Positions 18,652-27,690 are shown, counted from the first letter of the stretch. The stretch: DNA of 64,000 bases from Succinivibrio dextrinosolvens (GCF_011065405.1 NZ_CP047056.1:2750747-2814746), one strand, 5' to 3'. Numbers and translations: made by a program. Notes: generated by a model not told the origin, from the sequence alone.

Positions 18652-18687
18652 CTCAGAATTACTGCTTCGGTTTCTGAGTTTTTTTCT
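18652..18687 (+). terminator. Terminator of the acid phosphatase gene
   Basis: CTCAGAA ... TTCTGAG stem followed by a seven-T run, 28 bases after the stop. It separates the gene from the convergent gene ending at 18712. Confidence 0.8.
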
Positions 18688-18711
18688 TTAATGGTGTTAT
18701 TTTGCTGGTGT

Positions 18712-19833
18712 TTACTCTATTTTTTTATAGTTGTTTTTCTGATATCTAAGAGCTTCTTTAAGATACTGACTGGTAGTTTCTCTTTTGTATTTTTTTCCAA
18801 AGAAATCTAACGGTCCACTACTCTTGTTTGGCAGTTTTTCGAATTTCTTCACTATATTCTGTTCAAGAGTCTCCATTCCGCTTGTATACTCTCGGGTACT
18901 TGTGAATAGAGTAATCTGCTCACTGATACTATATGTAGGGTGTGATTTGAGATCATAAATACAGAAATCCTCGTTGAACACTTTTCCTGTGTACAGCATC
19001 AGGAACTGCTTATAGCTTAAAATCAGTTTGAAAACATCATCATTATGTATCTGAACTACTCGATCATAAAGAGCTAGAATCTTGGCCAGAATATCAGGAT
19101 GCTTTTCTGCATAATCATAATCAGCGACAAATACAACAGGAACAAATGCTCCCACCTGTGCAGCGTGAGCTACAATCTGATGTCCCTGCTTTAAGGCTTC
19201 ATAGTTTTCAGGAGCCCACAGAACCATACCATCGCCTTCTCGATTGTTCATTTTCTTTAGGGCTTCTGTGATTTGGCAGTCTACAATGTTTACATCTTCT
19301 TCCTTAAGTCCAAATATATTTAGCCAGTTTGATAGAGCGTAACTACTTGAGGTGCCATATCTTAAGAAGAAGGTTTTTCCTTTGATTGATTCAGGATCAC
19401 CGTATACATTGGGATATTCGCGAGACCACCCTTTTACATTCAGAATCTCACTGTCTTTTTGAACCATGATATCTGTTGCGTAGGACTCATCATTGGCGAT
19501 GCCGAAAATTTTGATTGGCACATTCTCAGAAGCGATAATTGCAGGAACTGCTCCTACACAGGTAACATCCCATTGATCACGATGTTCTCTTTTCTCGTTA
19601 AGAATATCAAGGCCGGATGAGTTAACAATCGAAAGCTCTAGATTTATTCCTAAATCTCGATCCCATCCCTGCTGTTTTGCATACCATACCAGAAAACCTT
19701 CATGCTCCATCAGCATAGTAATTTTTACGTGATCAAGTGCATCATTGTTCTCTGACTCAAGAGCATGTACAGGAGAAAAAAGAAACGCTGATAATAGTCC
19801 CACAAAAAAACTGTTAGTGATTTTGCTAAGCAT
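18712..19833 (-). CDS. ABC transporter substrate-binding protein, NMT1/SsuA-like paralog
   Basis: Encodes 373 residues with a signal peptide (about 1-24, PVHAL). It shares the plan and many segments of the protein at 16489-17592: ITMLMEHEGFLVWYAKQQGW, IFGIANDESYATDIMVQKDS, YPNVYGDPESIKGKTFFLRY, and an acidic-tryptophan WAPENYEAL segment equivalent to WSPDTYLAE. The pair arose by duplication; which ligand pocket residues differ cannot be judged without a structure. It is convergent with the acid phosphatase gene and has no transporter partner nearby. Confidence 0.75.
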   Translation of the reverse strand: MLSKITNSFFVGLLSAFLFSPVHALESENNDALDHVKITMLMEHEGFLVWYAKQQGWDRDLGINLELSIVNSSGLDILNEKREHRDQWDVTCVGAVPAIIASENVPIKIFGIANDESYATDIMVQKDSEILNVKGWSREYPNVYGDPESIKGKTFFLRYGTSSSYALSNWLNIFGLKEEDVNIVDCQITEALKKMNNREGDGMVLWAPENYEALKQGHQIVAHAAQVGAFVPVVFVADYDYAEKHPDILAKILALYDRVVQIHNDDVFKLILSYKQFLMLYTGKVFNEDFCIYDLKSHPTYSISEQITLFTSTREYTSGMETLEQNIVKKFEKLPNKSSGPLDFFGKKYKRETTSQYLKEALRYQKNNYKKIE

Positions 19834-19883
19834 AATGTTTCCGTAACTGTTTATGATTATGTTTTAGTAATACTGTAAACGCT

Positions 19884-21727
19884 TATACCTAAGATAAACA
19901 CAAAAGTAACACTATAAATTTTGATCAAAAAGATCGGTCATATATGATTTCAGATCGATCTTTTGAGGTACTGTTACTCCCAATTCCTCATAGCAGGTCC
20001 TAACCTGCTTGTTTGCCACCTCAACATATACCTGCTCAGAGTTTTTGTCTCGGAAACACATTAGTGACTGACATTTACCAATCATTGCTGACAATGAGTA
20101 TACTGAGCCTTTTCTTATCTGCTGAATTTTGCTTCTTAAGATGGAATCTATAACATCACTGAGGATTTTTCCTCTTACAGTCAAATCACTCCATTTACAT
20201 AAAGGCAGTAGCTTCAGGTACTCTTTATCCGTCTTAAAAGCGGTTTCAATATTGGTTCTGCAAAAGTATTCATCAAGCATCTGAGATGGTGTTTTTAGGT
20301 AATTTGCTATGAGTACAAAATAGCCGAATTTAGCCTGGTACCAGTTCTTTTCCCGATTTGTTAATGCATCATATTCTTCAGGATGCTCCATCATATATGA
20401 AGTATGACCTTTTAAAGCATTGTACTTATCGACATATACATAGCAGCGAACCGGCGTACCAAATATCATCTTGGTTACAGCTCTGCCAAAGTATATATGT
20501 CCTCCTCTGACAAAACTGTATTTAGCCTGATTAAACTGCTCTTTAAACTCCTGATAAAGTTCCCTGTAGGGATATCCTCTTTGGAAGGCATCCTTACAAG
20601 ATACTTCTTTTCTGGAATAGGCTCCTGTTCTTTCTGGAGTTCAAAAGCCATAATCAGCTCTTTAGATGCATAACCTGCATCCAGAGTATATCCGTTGATT
20701 GTAATACCCAGACTTACCTCTACGTCTTTGCTGATAGTTTTAGTGTACTGATATCTAAAATATTACCAGGGATAACGTCGTACCAAATAGGTTGCAGTGT
20801 TTCTTCATCAAGAACCATTACAAGTCGCATCTGTATAGAGGTTGAAGCTACACCGTGAGAACACAGAGCGTTAAAAGGAGAATCAATTTTATTTGGAAGC
20901 GGAGTGGAATCAACAAAGCAGCCCTTGCCAAAAGATGGATTCTGTTTTCTCATGTAATCGCAGTATGCTCTGAAGAAGTCCATTCTTGCAGAATCTTCAC
21001 CCATAGCCGAAAAGTATCTTGTATCAGATTTTAGACTCGATAAAGGAATGTCCTGTACACAGTAGAAAAGAAAAGATTTTGCTATAAAATCTTCACAGCT
21101 TATTCTGGAACCATCACGAAGTATTCCGTAAATTAGATGACAGAATAATCTCTCCTGTGTAACTTTTTCAGGAAAGGCGGTACAGATTACATCCCATAAT
21201 CCAGAACTCTTCAATACCTCAGCAACTAGATAACCGTCTCCGAATACAGTATGTACATCTGCAGAAGGAAAAATCTGCTCTATGAGCTTTTCGTCATTAA
21301 ACTGCTCTTCAGCTGCCTCTCTGGTCAGAGGAGAAGAAAATCTATCGGTATCAGCATCATAGATAACAAGACCTCTAGTTGGTGATTGAAATAAACCACA
21401 GCGTTTACTGTAGAGTTCAATAACCTTACCAAGCTTTTCTCGAACTCTTTGCTGCGCATGGTATTTTGCTTTTGGATCATAATTCACATCAATAATGGAT
21501 GCAGAACCAGACAGAATTTTTCCACTTTCATCCTTTTTTAATTTCTGAATTCGGATAAATGCCATACAAAATACCTTGTTTTAAAGATTACATAACACTA
21601 TATAGTGCTATTATAATATATATAAAGCAGGAATATCTAGGCATTTTACTGTTAAAGAACAATCAATAAGCAAAGTTATTGATAAAATGTGACTATAGTG
21701 TTACTTTTATATTTATCCTAGGTTATA
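19884..21727 (-). mobile_element. Decayed IS1634-family insertion sequence
   Basis: Ends share the exact inverted repeat AAAAGTAACACTATA (19902-19916 against 21694-21708). Imperfect similarity continues outward to about 33 bases per end (TATACCTAAGATAAAC against TATAACCTAGGATAAA). The single transposase gene on the minus strand has two frameshifts, so the copy should be inactive. The transposase stop codon lies inside the left terminal repeat. Confidence 0.75.
19912..21565 (-). pseudogene. IS1634-type (IS4 superfamily) transposase, frameshifted
   Basis: The N-terminal piece (21565-20720, 281 codons) and C-terminal piece (20469-19912, 185 codons) belong to one transposase. The first catalytic Asp is in GKGCFVDSTPLPN. 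A frame change near 20730 (ISTLKLSAKT then stop) leads into ISKDVEVSLGITINGYTLDA, where the GYTLDAGYAS segment would hold the second Asp. A further frame change near 20596 leads into YPYRELYQEFKEQF and the C-terminal piece with YCRTNIETAFKTDKEYLKL (catalytic Glu region). Two independent frame changes argue for decay over programmed frameshifting. Confidence 0.78.
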
Positions 21728-21833
21728 TCTTCAATTTTAGGTTATAAAGAATATTAGATAGGAGATAGCAGATTGAATATACAGGATAGTTTTAGTAATT
21801 GCGAATAAAATCAAAGAATATATAATTTATGAG

Positions 21834-21860
21834 CAAAAAAAAAGTTCGCATAAGCGAACC
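21834..21860 (-). terminator. Terminator of tRNA-fMet
   Basis: On the minus strand GTTCGC-TTAT-GCGAAC followed by a run of about ten T, 12 bases beyond the CCA end. Confidence 0.85.
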
Positions 21861-21871
21861 CTATTTTAGAT

Positions 21872-21948
<77 letters not shown>

Positions 21949-21960
21949 TCAACGATGTAT

Positions 21961-21989
21961 ATAATATTCATTTCGCTATTTAATGTCAA
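21961..21989 (-). promoter_or_regulatory. Sigma-70 promoter of tRNA-fMet
   Basis: On the minus strand TTGACA, 17-base spacer, TATTAT, ending 12 bases before the mature tRNA 5' end. Both boxes are at or near consensus. Confidence 0.85.
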
Positions 21990-22452
21990 GCATTTTGTGA
22001 CATAAATTAAATTTTTTTTAAACTATAAAATATAAAAGCAATTAAAAACAATAAGTTAATAAAAAATAAATTTTAAACTAAAATCTGTTTTGCTGATCTG
22101 AGGTCATTATTTCTTGATTGAGTTCCTCTTAATATACTTCTGTATGGAGGAAAAAACTTTTAATGCGAAATTAGTTGTTATCTAATGTGCAATCTGAAAG
22201 CAAAGATTATATTTGAATAGCCAGTTAAATCATCAACAAGAATACCGTTTCGGAATAACGTCAGCGGTACTGTAGAGCGAATGTTACTTCTATGAGGCAA
22301 CTCTCACGATGTTTTTGAGTCCGTGGAATAATCTAAATATATTTAAATACGTTGATATTTTTTCATGCAGACAATCTGGCATCTCAATTATTTGTAAATT
22401 CGAATAGACAACAGATATTTGTTCAGATTCTAAAATGGAAAAAATTTGAGTT
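21990..22452. other. Intergenic region between tRNA-fMet and the IS21-like element
   Basis: About 460 AT-rich bases. I see no gene, tRNA-like repeat or att-type duplication of the tRNA 3' end, so the element to the right does not look like a tRNA-targeting integrant. Confidence 0.4.
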
Positions 22453-22672
22453 CATGAACCTCTTGTAAACAAAGTCTTGAACCAAACGTAGCAAAGTCTT
22501 GATACAGTCTTAAACCTCAATCGTGACACAACTGCAAAATTATTAAGTAATCATGCTACAGTTTTAAACCGTACCTTGCGACACCTGTAAATTAACCTTA
22601 ATACAGTCGTAAACAGATATTGATACAATTCAAAACAAATCTTATACCATCAGTAAACAAAAACCTGAGACA
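22453..22672 (+). repeat. Array of degenerate 22-23-bp sites at the left element end
   Basis: About ten units with loose consensus CTTGATACAGTnnTAAAC start near 22453, 22476, 22498, 22522, 22552, 22575, 22597, 22619, 22641 and 22664. Spacing is 22-24 bases, close to two helical turns, except for one 30-base step. The clearest units are CTTGATACAGTCTTAAAC, CATGCTACAGTTTTAAAC and CTTAATACAGTCGTAAAC. They look like same-face transposase-binding sites. Confidence 0.7.
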
Positions 22673-22688
22673 CTTTTTTTGTCTCAGG
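22658..22688 (-). terminator. Terminator of the ist operon
   Basis: On the minus strand CCTGAGAC-AAAAAAAGT-GTCTCAGG followed by TTTTTG. It overlaps the innermost site of the left end array, so the element terminates its own transcript inside its end. Confidence 0.8.
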
Positions 22689-22771
22689 CTTTATAAATAA
22701 GCTTTTATAACTCATTCAGAGGCGGAAGCCACAGGCTATTAGATTTTTACTCTGAATATCAATTTTCCTTT

Positions 22772-23119
22772 TTAGTTCGGCATTCTCTTTTTCAATTTCG
22801 TTATTCCTGAGAGTAAGCTCAATCTCCTTTTCTTTGATTCCAATACCTGCCTGAGGCTGTCATTGTATTTGCTGTTAAGGCTCTGGTAACTTATCTGCAG
22901 ATCTTCATTACGGGCCTTGAGATTACATAGTTCCTGCAAATCCTTACCGTTGGCTATCTTTTTCTGCTCATTGATATAGGTACAGAGCATGGATGTGATA
23001 TCGTAGGTAGAAACCTCAGGATCAGCAAGCTCAGTCAGTAGAGCTGGTGTCAGTTCAAGCCCTTTTTTGTAGGTTGACTCTATAATATTTTCCAACGTTA
23101 ACGCTCTAAGACTGAACAC
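22772..23119 (-). CDS. Coiled-coil accessory protein of the IS21-like element
   Basis: Encodes 115 residues of no family I recognise. Its start overlaps the istB stop by one base, so it is translated with the transposition genes. The first 60 residues are helical (LTLENIIESTYKKGLELTPA); a heptad-like region begins at about 65 (LKARNEDLQISYQSLNSKYN). In another frame from about 22860 to a stop at 22716 the sequence reads IKEKEIELTLRNNEIEKENA, then ELKRKIDIQ, a much better coiled-coil continuation than the annotated KKRRLSLLSGITKLKKRMPN tail. A frameshift, real or from sequencing, may therefore have altered the C-terminus. Role unknown. Confidence 0.55.
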   Translation of the reverse strand: MFSLRALTLENIIESTYKKGLELTPALLTELADPEVSTYDITSMLCTYINEQKKIANGKDLQELCNLKARNEDLQISYQSLNSKYNDSLRQVLESKKRRLSLLSGITKLKKRMPN

Positions 23120-23910
23120 TATTTTGCTCCTCTTATTTCTTCAGGTCTGCCTCTCCAGGAAGCTCCAGTGAGTCTGATTTCAATATCAGAATTCCTGAAT
23201 AGTCTATTACAGAAAGCATCACAAATAGGCCCCTGAGTTTTAATAACTTCCTTCATATTGCTCATTCGCAGCTGAGTGGTAATAATGGTTGCTCCCTCGT
23301 TATAGCGGGCATCAACAATCTCATTGAGTTTAGCAACGATATCATCCTCGAGCATACAACCTCCGAAATCATCAATCAGCAAAACATCTGTGCGATGCAA
23401 TAATTCGCGAAAACGAATGAAGGAGTCATCAACCTTGGCATTAAGTATGGAGATAAGCTCCATCATTCTGAAATAACGCACGGTATACCCTTTTCTTATA
23501 GCCTCAATCGCTGCTGCTATTGATAAAGCTGACTTTCCTACCCCTGTGGCTCCTGTGATTACAATGTTAACGCCCTGTTTTATGTAATTGGTTTCAGCCA
23601 GCAGAGCCAGTTTTTCAGGAAGCAATCCTTTAGGCATACTGGATGCTATCTGTGACAGATATATTTTTCGTGGTAACTTTGATTTTCTGTACAGCTTTTC
23701 AAAAGTCTTGGAGAGCTCTACTGCCTTCTGGCTTTCAAGGCATTTCTTGATCCTTTCCTCAAACTTCATTCCGTTAAATATAACTGGATTTGACATCTGA
23801 TCTTCGAGCTCTGCTGCAATGCCATCGAGTTTCAAATCTTTAGCCATGGCAATCAGTTCAGACTGCTCGTTAAGTAATACGACTGGAGCATCGGTATTAA
23901 ATGATTCCAT
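23119..23910 (-). CDS. istB: IstB-like transposition ATPase
   Basis: Encodes 263 residues: an N-terminal helical segment, then an AAA+ ATPase of the IstB/DnaC type. Walker A is GATGVGKSAL, Walker B is VLLIDDFGG, sensor region IITTQLRMS and a terminal arginine-containing RLFRNSDIEIRLTGASWRGRP. In IS21 the ATPase remodels target DNA and recruits the IstA transposase. It starts two bases after the istA stop. Confidence 0.92.
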   Translation of the reverse strand: MESFNTDAPVVLLNEQSELIAMAKDLKLDGIAAELEDQMSNPVIFNGMKFEERIKKCLESQKAVELSKTFEKLYRKSKLPRKIYLSQIASSMPKGLLPEKLALLAETNYIKQGVNIVITGATGVGKSALSIAAAIEAIRKGYTVRYFRMMELISILNAKVDDSFIRFRELLHRTDVLLIDDFGGCMLEDDIVAKLNEIVDARYNEGATIITTQLRMSNMKEVIKTQGPICDAFCNRLFRNSDIEIRLTGASWRGRPEEIRGAK

Positions 23911-23912
23911 TT

Positions 23913-25586
23913 TTAGTCCTTAACATACTGATGTGTATATGATTTATCTCCATTAGCATCTCCGAAAAGAGAAATCTGGATACCTATTTCACGGTTTACT
24001 GGCATTGGTGGCAGTTCATTAGTGCGCTGTACATACATGCTCTTTATAAAAGGAGTATTCCAGGTCTTAGGATCAAGTTGCAGTACCTTTGCGCAGCATT
24101 CTGATACCAGATTTTTATGTGCACATTTTTCATAAAATGAAATGACTCCTTTACAGCTTCGAAGAGCATTGAATGCTGAGCCGTTTCGTGCCTTTCCCAG
24201 TTCAATTCTGCTTACACAGAAGCGGTACAGATTTTCGTCTCCGAGATTTTTACATTTCTCGAAAAGAGCTTTCTCATCAGGAATATATTCTTTATCACTC
24301 AGAATTTTCTGGTGAGCTTCAGGGCGATGCTCCATCAGAATAGTTGATCCACCGTCATGGTCTTTCCTTAAATGACGGGCAATCTCCACGCCTTCATGTT
24401 TAATGATTACATAGTCATTGGTTAGATAAACCTCAACCTGCTTCTTGATATACCTGTAATCAACACTGTAAGTATGCCCCTCAATCGTCAGCAGGTAACT
24501 TCTAGGTACGGTTTTTATAATGGCATTGCCTTCAAATTCAGGAATAGTTGTTATTACTCTTGCTGCAGGCAGCTCATAGTTATGGAAAAGATAGCTGCGG
24601 GTTTTATCAATACTCTTGCGGAAAGGACCTTCATTGATTTCCTTTTCTACAAGCTCCATCAGGTGCTGACTGTGTTCGACTAAAGTCTTTACCTGAGTAA
24701 AGTCTGTTCTGTATTTTCTACACAGTTTCTCTGTTAAATTTACACTGTACTCCACGGCTGATTTGGCCTGAGGGTGATAAGGAGGCGCGGCGTCAATACA
24801 TATGCCAAGGGATGCCATATACTTTTCGAATGCCGGATTGAGAACTACATCCTTGCCTACATGAGAGGTAACCCAGGCTTTAGTGTTATCACAGACGCAG
24901 AATAAAGGAGCACGATTTTTCCAGTGTCTAATGGCATTACCAAAAACTCTGCAGCTTTCAGCTGTACACTGAGAGGTAACAAACTCTGCATACATATAAT
25001 AGCTTGCAGGCCAGACAACAACACAGCAGTTACAGGTCATTACTCCATTGTGGGTAATAACCTTAAAGGGATCACCAGAAAAATCAATTTCAACTTCTTC
25101 GCCATATTTGAAGTCCTGCGCAAAGTAAAAGTCATCAGCGGTGATTAGCTCATCTATTTCCCGCTGCAGTCGTTTATAAAAGTAAACCTTACTGAATGGC
25201 AGTGCACCGTAGCTTGCAGCGATACTAACGTATTCATCAAATACATCCTTAAGCTCCTGGTGTTTTTCAAGCATAACTTTGCCAATTTCCTTAAAGTCAG
25301 GATTAAATCTGCTGTTACGGTTGATAGTATTAGGTTTGGCATTAAGGCTTGGTTTTAAATCCGGGTAAAATTTTTCCAGTAAAACATGATCATTCATCGC
25401 ATTGATTACAGCAGGATCTTTTACCCCTAAATCTGCAGCCCTGCTCAGAACTTTTCTGACCGTGTTTGTTGCAACTTCCGCTTTGCGAGCAATTCTACGT
25501 ATTGAGGCCATATGAGTTAGCCCCAAACTGCATATTAGTCTTATGGTTGAACAGGGAAGCTGTCTTTTATCTGAATTTTCGTTCAT
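23913..25586 (-). CDS. istA: IS21-family transposase IstA
   Basis: Encodes 557 residues. An N-terminal helix-turn-helix (SIRRIARKAEVATNTVRKVL) precedes a DDE integrase core: EEVEIDFSGD (first Asp), FCVCDNTKAWV (second Asp) and PPYHPQAKSAVEYSVN (Glu). A C-terminal beta-barrel region follows (about 360-420, LLTIEGHTYSVDYRYIKKQV). Its length is somewhat above the 390-520 typical of IS21 IstA. It acts with IstB on the paired end sites. Confidence 0.93.
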   Translation of the reverse strand: MNENSDKRQLPCSTIRLICSLGLTHMASIRRIARKAEVATNTVRKVLSRAADLGVKDPAVINAMNDHVLLEKFYPDLKPSLNAKPNTINRNSRFNPDFKEIGKVMLEKHQELKDVFDEYVSIAASYGALPFSKVYFYKRLQREIDELITADDFYFAQDFKYGEEVEIDFSGDPFKVITHNGVMTCNCCVVVWPASYYMYAEFVTSQCTAESCRVFGNAIRHWKNRAPLFCVCDNTKAWVTSHVGKDVVLNPAFEKYMASLGICIDAAPPYHPQAKSAVEYSVNLTEKLCRKYRTDFTQVKTLVEHSQHLMELVEKEINEGPFRKSIDKTRSYLFHNYELPAARVITTIPEFEGNAIIKTVPRSYLLTIEGHTYSVDYRYIKKQVEVYLTNDYVIIKHEGVEIARHLRKDHDGGSTILMEHRPEAHQKILSDKEYIPDEKALFEKCKNLGDENLYRFCVSRIELGKARNGSAFNALRSCKGVISFYEKCAHKNLVSECCAKVLQLDPKTWNTPFIKSMYVQRTNELPPMPVNREIGIQISLFGDANGDKSYTHQYVKD

Positions 25587-25646
25587 AACATCCTCTCATT
25601 ATTTGAAAAAACATCATCATCTGATGACAGAGAGGATTTTATGGGG

Positions 25647-26240
25647 TTAAGGATAACCTCCAATCCAAAGTGAGTCCATAATGTAGGAGATAACTCTAAT
25701 GGGAGAACCTGCCTCTGTTAAAAGAAATTCTTTGCGTACATTTTCAAATCCTTCACAGGGATTCATTCTTAACCTTGTTCTGCATTCAGCCAGATTGTAT
25801 AAGGCTGATTTGACTCTTTTAAGAAATTGTCCAAGATGAATCCTCAGATAACGTGTACGTTTTGGATGATCATACTCTGCACTGATAAGCGCATCTGATG
25901 CTGCGAGTGGAAGCTCATCAATAACTTCAGCATTCTGTATTTCTCGATTAGTAGCAATTAAAGTTTTGATGGTGTGGCGGCAGAAAGGAATAAGGAAGTC
26001 TGGAAGGATCCGGTGGTAATGGACTTTTCCATCGTAAAACAAGGCGACTTGAGGAATTTTGATAATCTGAGGAATTCCATCAAAGTCGATATAGTGTCGT
26101 TTTCTGTATCTGCCCCCAAAATACTCAGCCTTAAACTCATTTCTTAGATGACTTATACCTGCATCGGTTAAACTGAAACAATATAATCCTGATTTAGGAG
26201 ATCTAGTGATCCTGAAATAATTTTGTGGTAAAGTGAGCAT
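25647..26240 (-). CDS. Accessory ORF of the IS21-like element, DUF6431-like
   Basis: The most plausible start is ATG at about 26240 (MLTLPQNYFRITRS, about 197 residues). An in-frame TTG at 26297 would add 19 residues but places the start inside a strong hairpin. The segment YRKRHYIDFDGIPQIIKIPQ and LPDFLIPFCRHTIKTLIA resembles the N-terminal domain of DUF6431-type proteins found with transposons, where paired cysteines usually bind zinc; those cysteines are missing here. It leads the istA-istB unit with a 60-base gap. Function is not known; a DNA-binding or regulatory role is an inference. Confidence 0.5.
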   Translation of the reverse strand: MLTLPQNYFRITRSPKSGLYCFSLTDAGISHLRNEFKAEYFGGRYRKRHYIDFDGIPQIIKIPQVALFYDGKVHYHRILPDFLIPFCRHTIKTLIATNREIQNAEVIDELPLAASDALISAEYDHPKRTRYLRIHLGQFLKRVKSALYNLAECRTRLRMNPCEGFENVRKEFLLTEAGSPIRVISYIMDSLWIGGYP

Positions 26241-26248
26241 GAGTGTTT

Positions 26249-26290
26249 GGTTGGCCTGTCGCGGTGTGGAAATTTGCAGACAGGTCAACC
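26249..26290 (-). promoter_or_regulatory. Strong hairpin at the 5' end of the ist operon
   Basis: GGTTGGCCTGTC and GACAGGTCAACC form a 12-bp stem (one G-U pair) around an 18-base loop, just before the likely start of the accessory ORF. It may control operon translation or mark the right subterminal region. Confidence 0.5.
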
Positions 26291-26572
26291 CCTCCAAGTA
26301 TCCTCAATAAAACATCCCTATTTAAATCCCTTTTTTCATAATTTTCAAATAACTCTCAGATTGGTTATTACAGGATTTTTCTCCCAATTTTTCTTAACAA
26401 CTTTTCACACAGGTTCTCTCCCGTTTTTTCTCCAGGTTGCCACCTAGGAAAAAACGAGGATAACCTATGGAAAAGTCTAAAAAATTGAGGGAAAATCCCC
26501 AAAAGGAAAAAAGATACATATATAGAAGTCTTCAAAAGAGGCTGTTAATAATGAAAATGGGAAGAGGAAATG

Positions 26573-26650
26573 GTGTATCAAGAATAACTTTATAGATGGT
26601 TCAAGATCTTCTTAAAAAATGTGCTCAGAGTATGTTTTGTTATGTGCGAG
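26573..26650 (-). repeat. Right-end sites of the IS21-like element
   Basis: Read on the minus strand, units CTCGCACATA, CTGAGCACAT, CTTGAACCAT and CTTGATACAC occur at 22-23-base spacing, inverted relative to the left array. Two of them match left units nearly base for base. Between these and the operon (26298-26572) I see only AT-rich sequence with weaker partial matches. Confidence 0.55.
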
Positions 26651-26878
26651 ATTTAGGATACCACCCATCTAAAATAGAGAGGAGGTTTATTTTTGTATGT
26701 GAAATCACGTTGTTACTTATATTAAACAAAAAAAGAGAAAAAGGTGAAAATATTACAAATTGTATATTTTAATGTTGTGCTTTTACTGTATAAGTTATTG
26801 TATCTAATGCTCAATACCTTTATTTATGCGGATCTAGGTTGAAGATGAGTTAGTTTAATATTGTGTAATTATTGGGTA
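26651..26878. other. AT-rich spacer right of the IS21-like element
   Basis: No gene on either strand. GATGG / CCATC-type fragments near 26660 could belong to the element terminus. Nothing else is recognisable. Confidence 0.4.
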
Positions 26879-26911
26879 ATAAAAAACCGATGTCGGTATA
26901 CCACATCGGTT
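26879..26911 (-). terminator. Terminator of the CBM48-like gene
   Basis: On the minus strand AACCGATGT ... ACATCGGTT with a nine-base loop followed by TTTTTTATT, 27 bases after the stop codon. Confidence 0.85.
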
Positions 26912-26937
26912 CAACTAATTCTTTGAAATGCTTTTTA

Positions 26938-27261
26938 CTAATCGCGAACAGCTGAGAAAACAGAGTTGTCTCCGCCGAAAGGATTTGAAACGTACTGTTC
27001 TGCATCCCAGTCATTGTCATACTTTACAGAATTGTCTTCAAAAGTATATTTGAATCTGTACTGGTATGATGGCTTCTCACCTTCTGGAACAGTAATCATG
27101 CCTTTGAAAGTGCCGTTCTTCTGTGGCTTCATTGCAACTGCCTGCCAGCCGTTGTGCTCGCATAGAAGATCAATTTTAACAGCACCCTGTGCTGCAGCTT
27201 TCTTAATAGTGAAAGTTACATTTACCTTTGCGTCTTTTGTAAATTTCTTAGAAACGCTCAT
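26938..27261 (-). CDS. Small CBM48 / isoamylase N-terminal-like glycogen-binding protein
   Basis: Encodes 107 residues from ATG 27261, chosen because AAAGGGGAAA lies nine bases upstream; a frame-open extension to 27315 has no such site. The whole protein is one early-set beta-sandwich like the carbohydrate-binding module of glycogen branching enzyme and AMPK beta subunits (VTFTIKKAAAQGAVKIDLLC, then GWQAVAMKPQKNGTFKGMI and YQYRFKYTFEDNSVKYDNDW). It has no catalytic domain. The presence of glgC and glgA in the same window fits a glycogen-associated role, but that is inference. Confidence 0.7.
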   Translation of the reverse strand: MSVSKKFTKDAKVNVTFTIKKAAAQGAVKIDLLCEHNGWQAVAMKPQKNGTFKGMITVPEGEKPSYQYRFKYTFEDNSVKYDNDWDAEQYVSNPFGGDNSVFSAVRD

Positions 27262-27690
27262 CGATAATTTCCCCTTTAAAAACGTTAAGTACCGACATTT
27301 GTAAGTAGCAAACACTAAAACGGTACTCCACTAAATTTCAGTTTTATTGTAATCCCAAATAATACAAAAATAGTAATATTTTTAAACAGATAGAATATAT
27401 ACATATCAAATATGTGACGAACTAAGTATTTTTATAAATATTTAAAAATGAAAATTATTTACTTTTTTTATAGTTAACTTATTGAAAATATATGTAAAAA
27501 TATTAAGAAAAAGTGCCGATATGTCGACTGTAATAAGTAATATAACTAACATTTTAGTTTGTGAAAATATCTTATAAAACAAAATGTTAATAATTATTAA
27601 AAAAACGAATTATCAAGTGAAATAAGGTGAATGCACAATTATGGTGAGTTGAGATGTGACTTTTTAGCATACTAGCGATTTTTGCATATT
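27262..27690. other. AT-rich intergenic region
   Basis: About 430 bases between the CBM48-like gene and mutH, both on the minus strand. It is very AT-rich and should contain the promoter of the former. No repeat, RNA gene or operator was recognised. Confidence 0.5.

Larger units (their letters stand above)
22453..26650 (-). mobile_element. IS21-like transposable element with arrayed end sites
   Basis: About 4.2 kb carrying istA and istB plus two further same-strand ORFs (216 and 115 codons). The ends share an inverted pattern: CTTGAACCA then, 22-23 bases on, CTTGATACA at the left (22476 and 22498), and the same order read inward from the right (26605 then 26582). The left end continues as an array of about ten such sites and the right end has about four. 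Exact termini and the target duplication could not be fixed by eye. The coding genes look intact, apart from a possible frame change at the end of the last ORF. Confidence 0.65.

Noticed and set aside
19912-21565. Programmed frameshifting in the IS1634-type transposase
   Set aside because: Two separate frame changes at unrelated sites, without slippery motifs, indicate decay.
22453-22672. Regularly spaced repeats that could be taken for a CRISPR array
   Set aside because: Units are degenerate, contiguous at 22-23 bases without distinct spacers, and lie at the end of a transposable element with an inverted counterpart at the other end. No cas genes are present.
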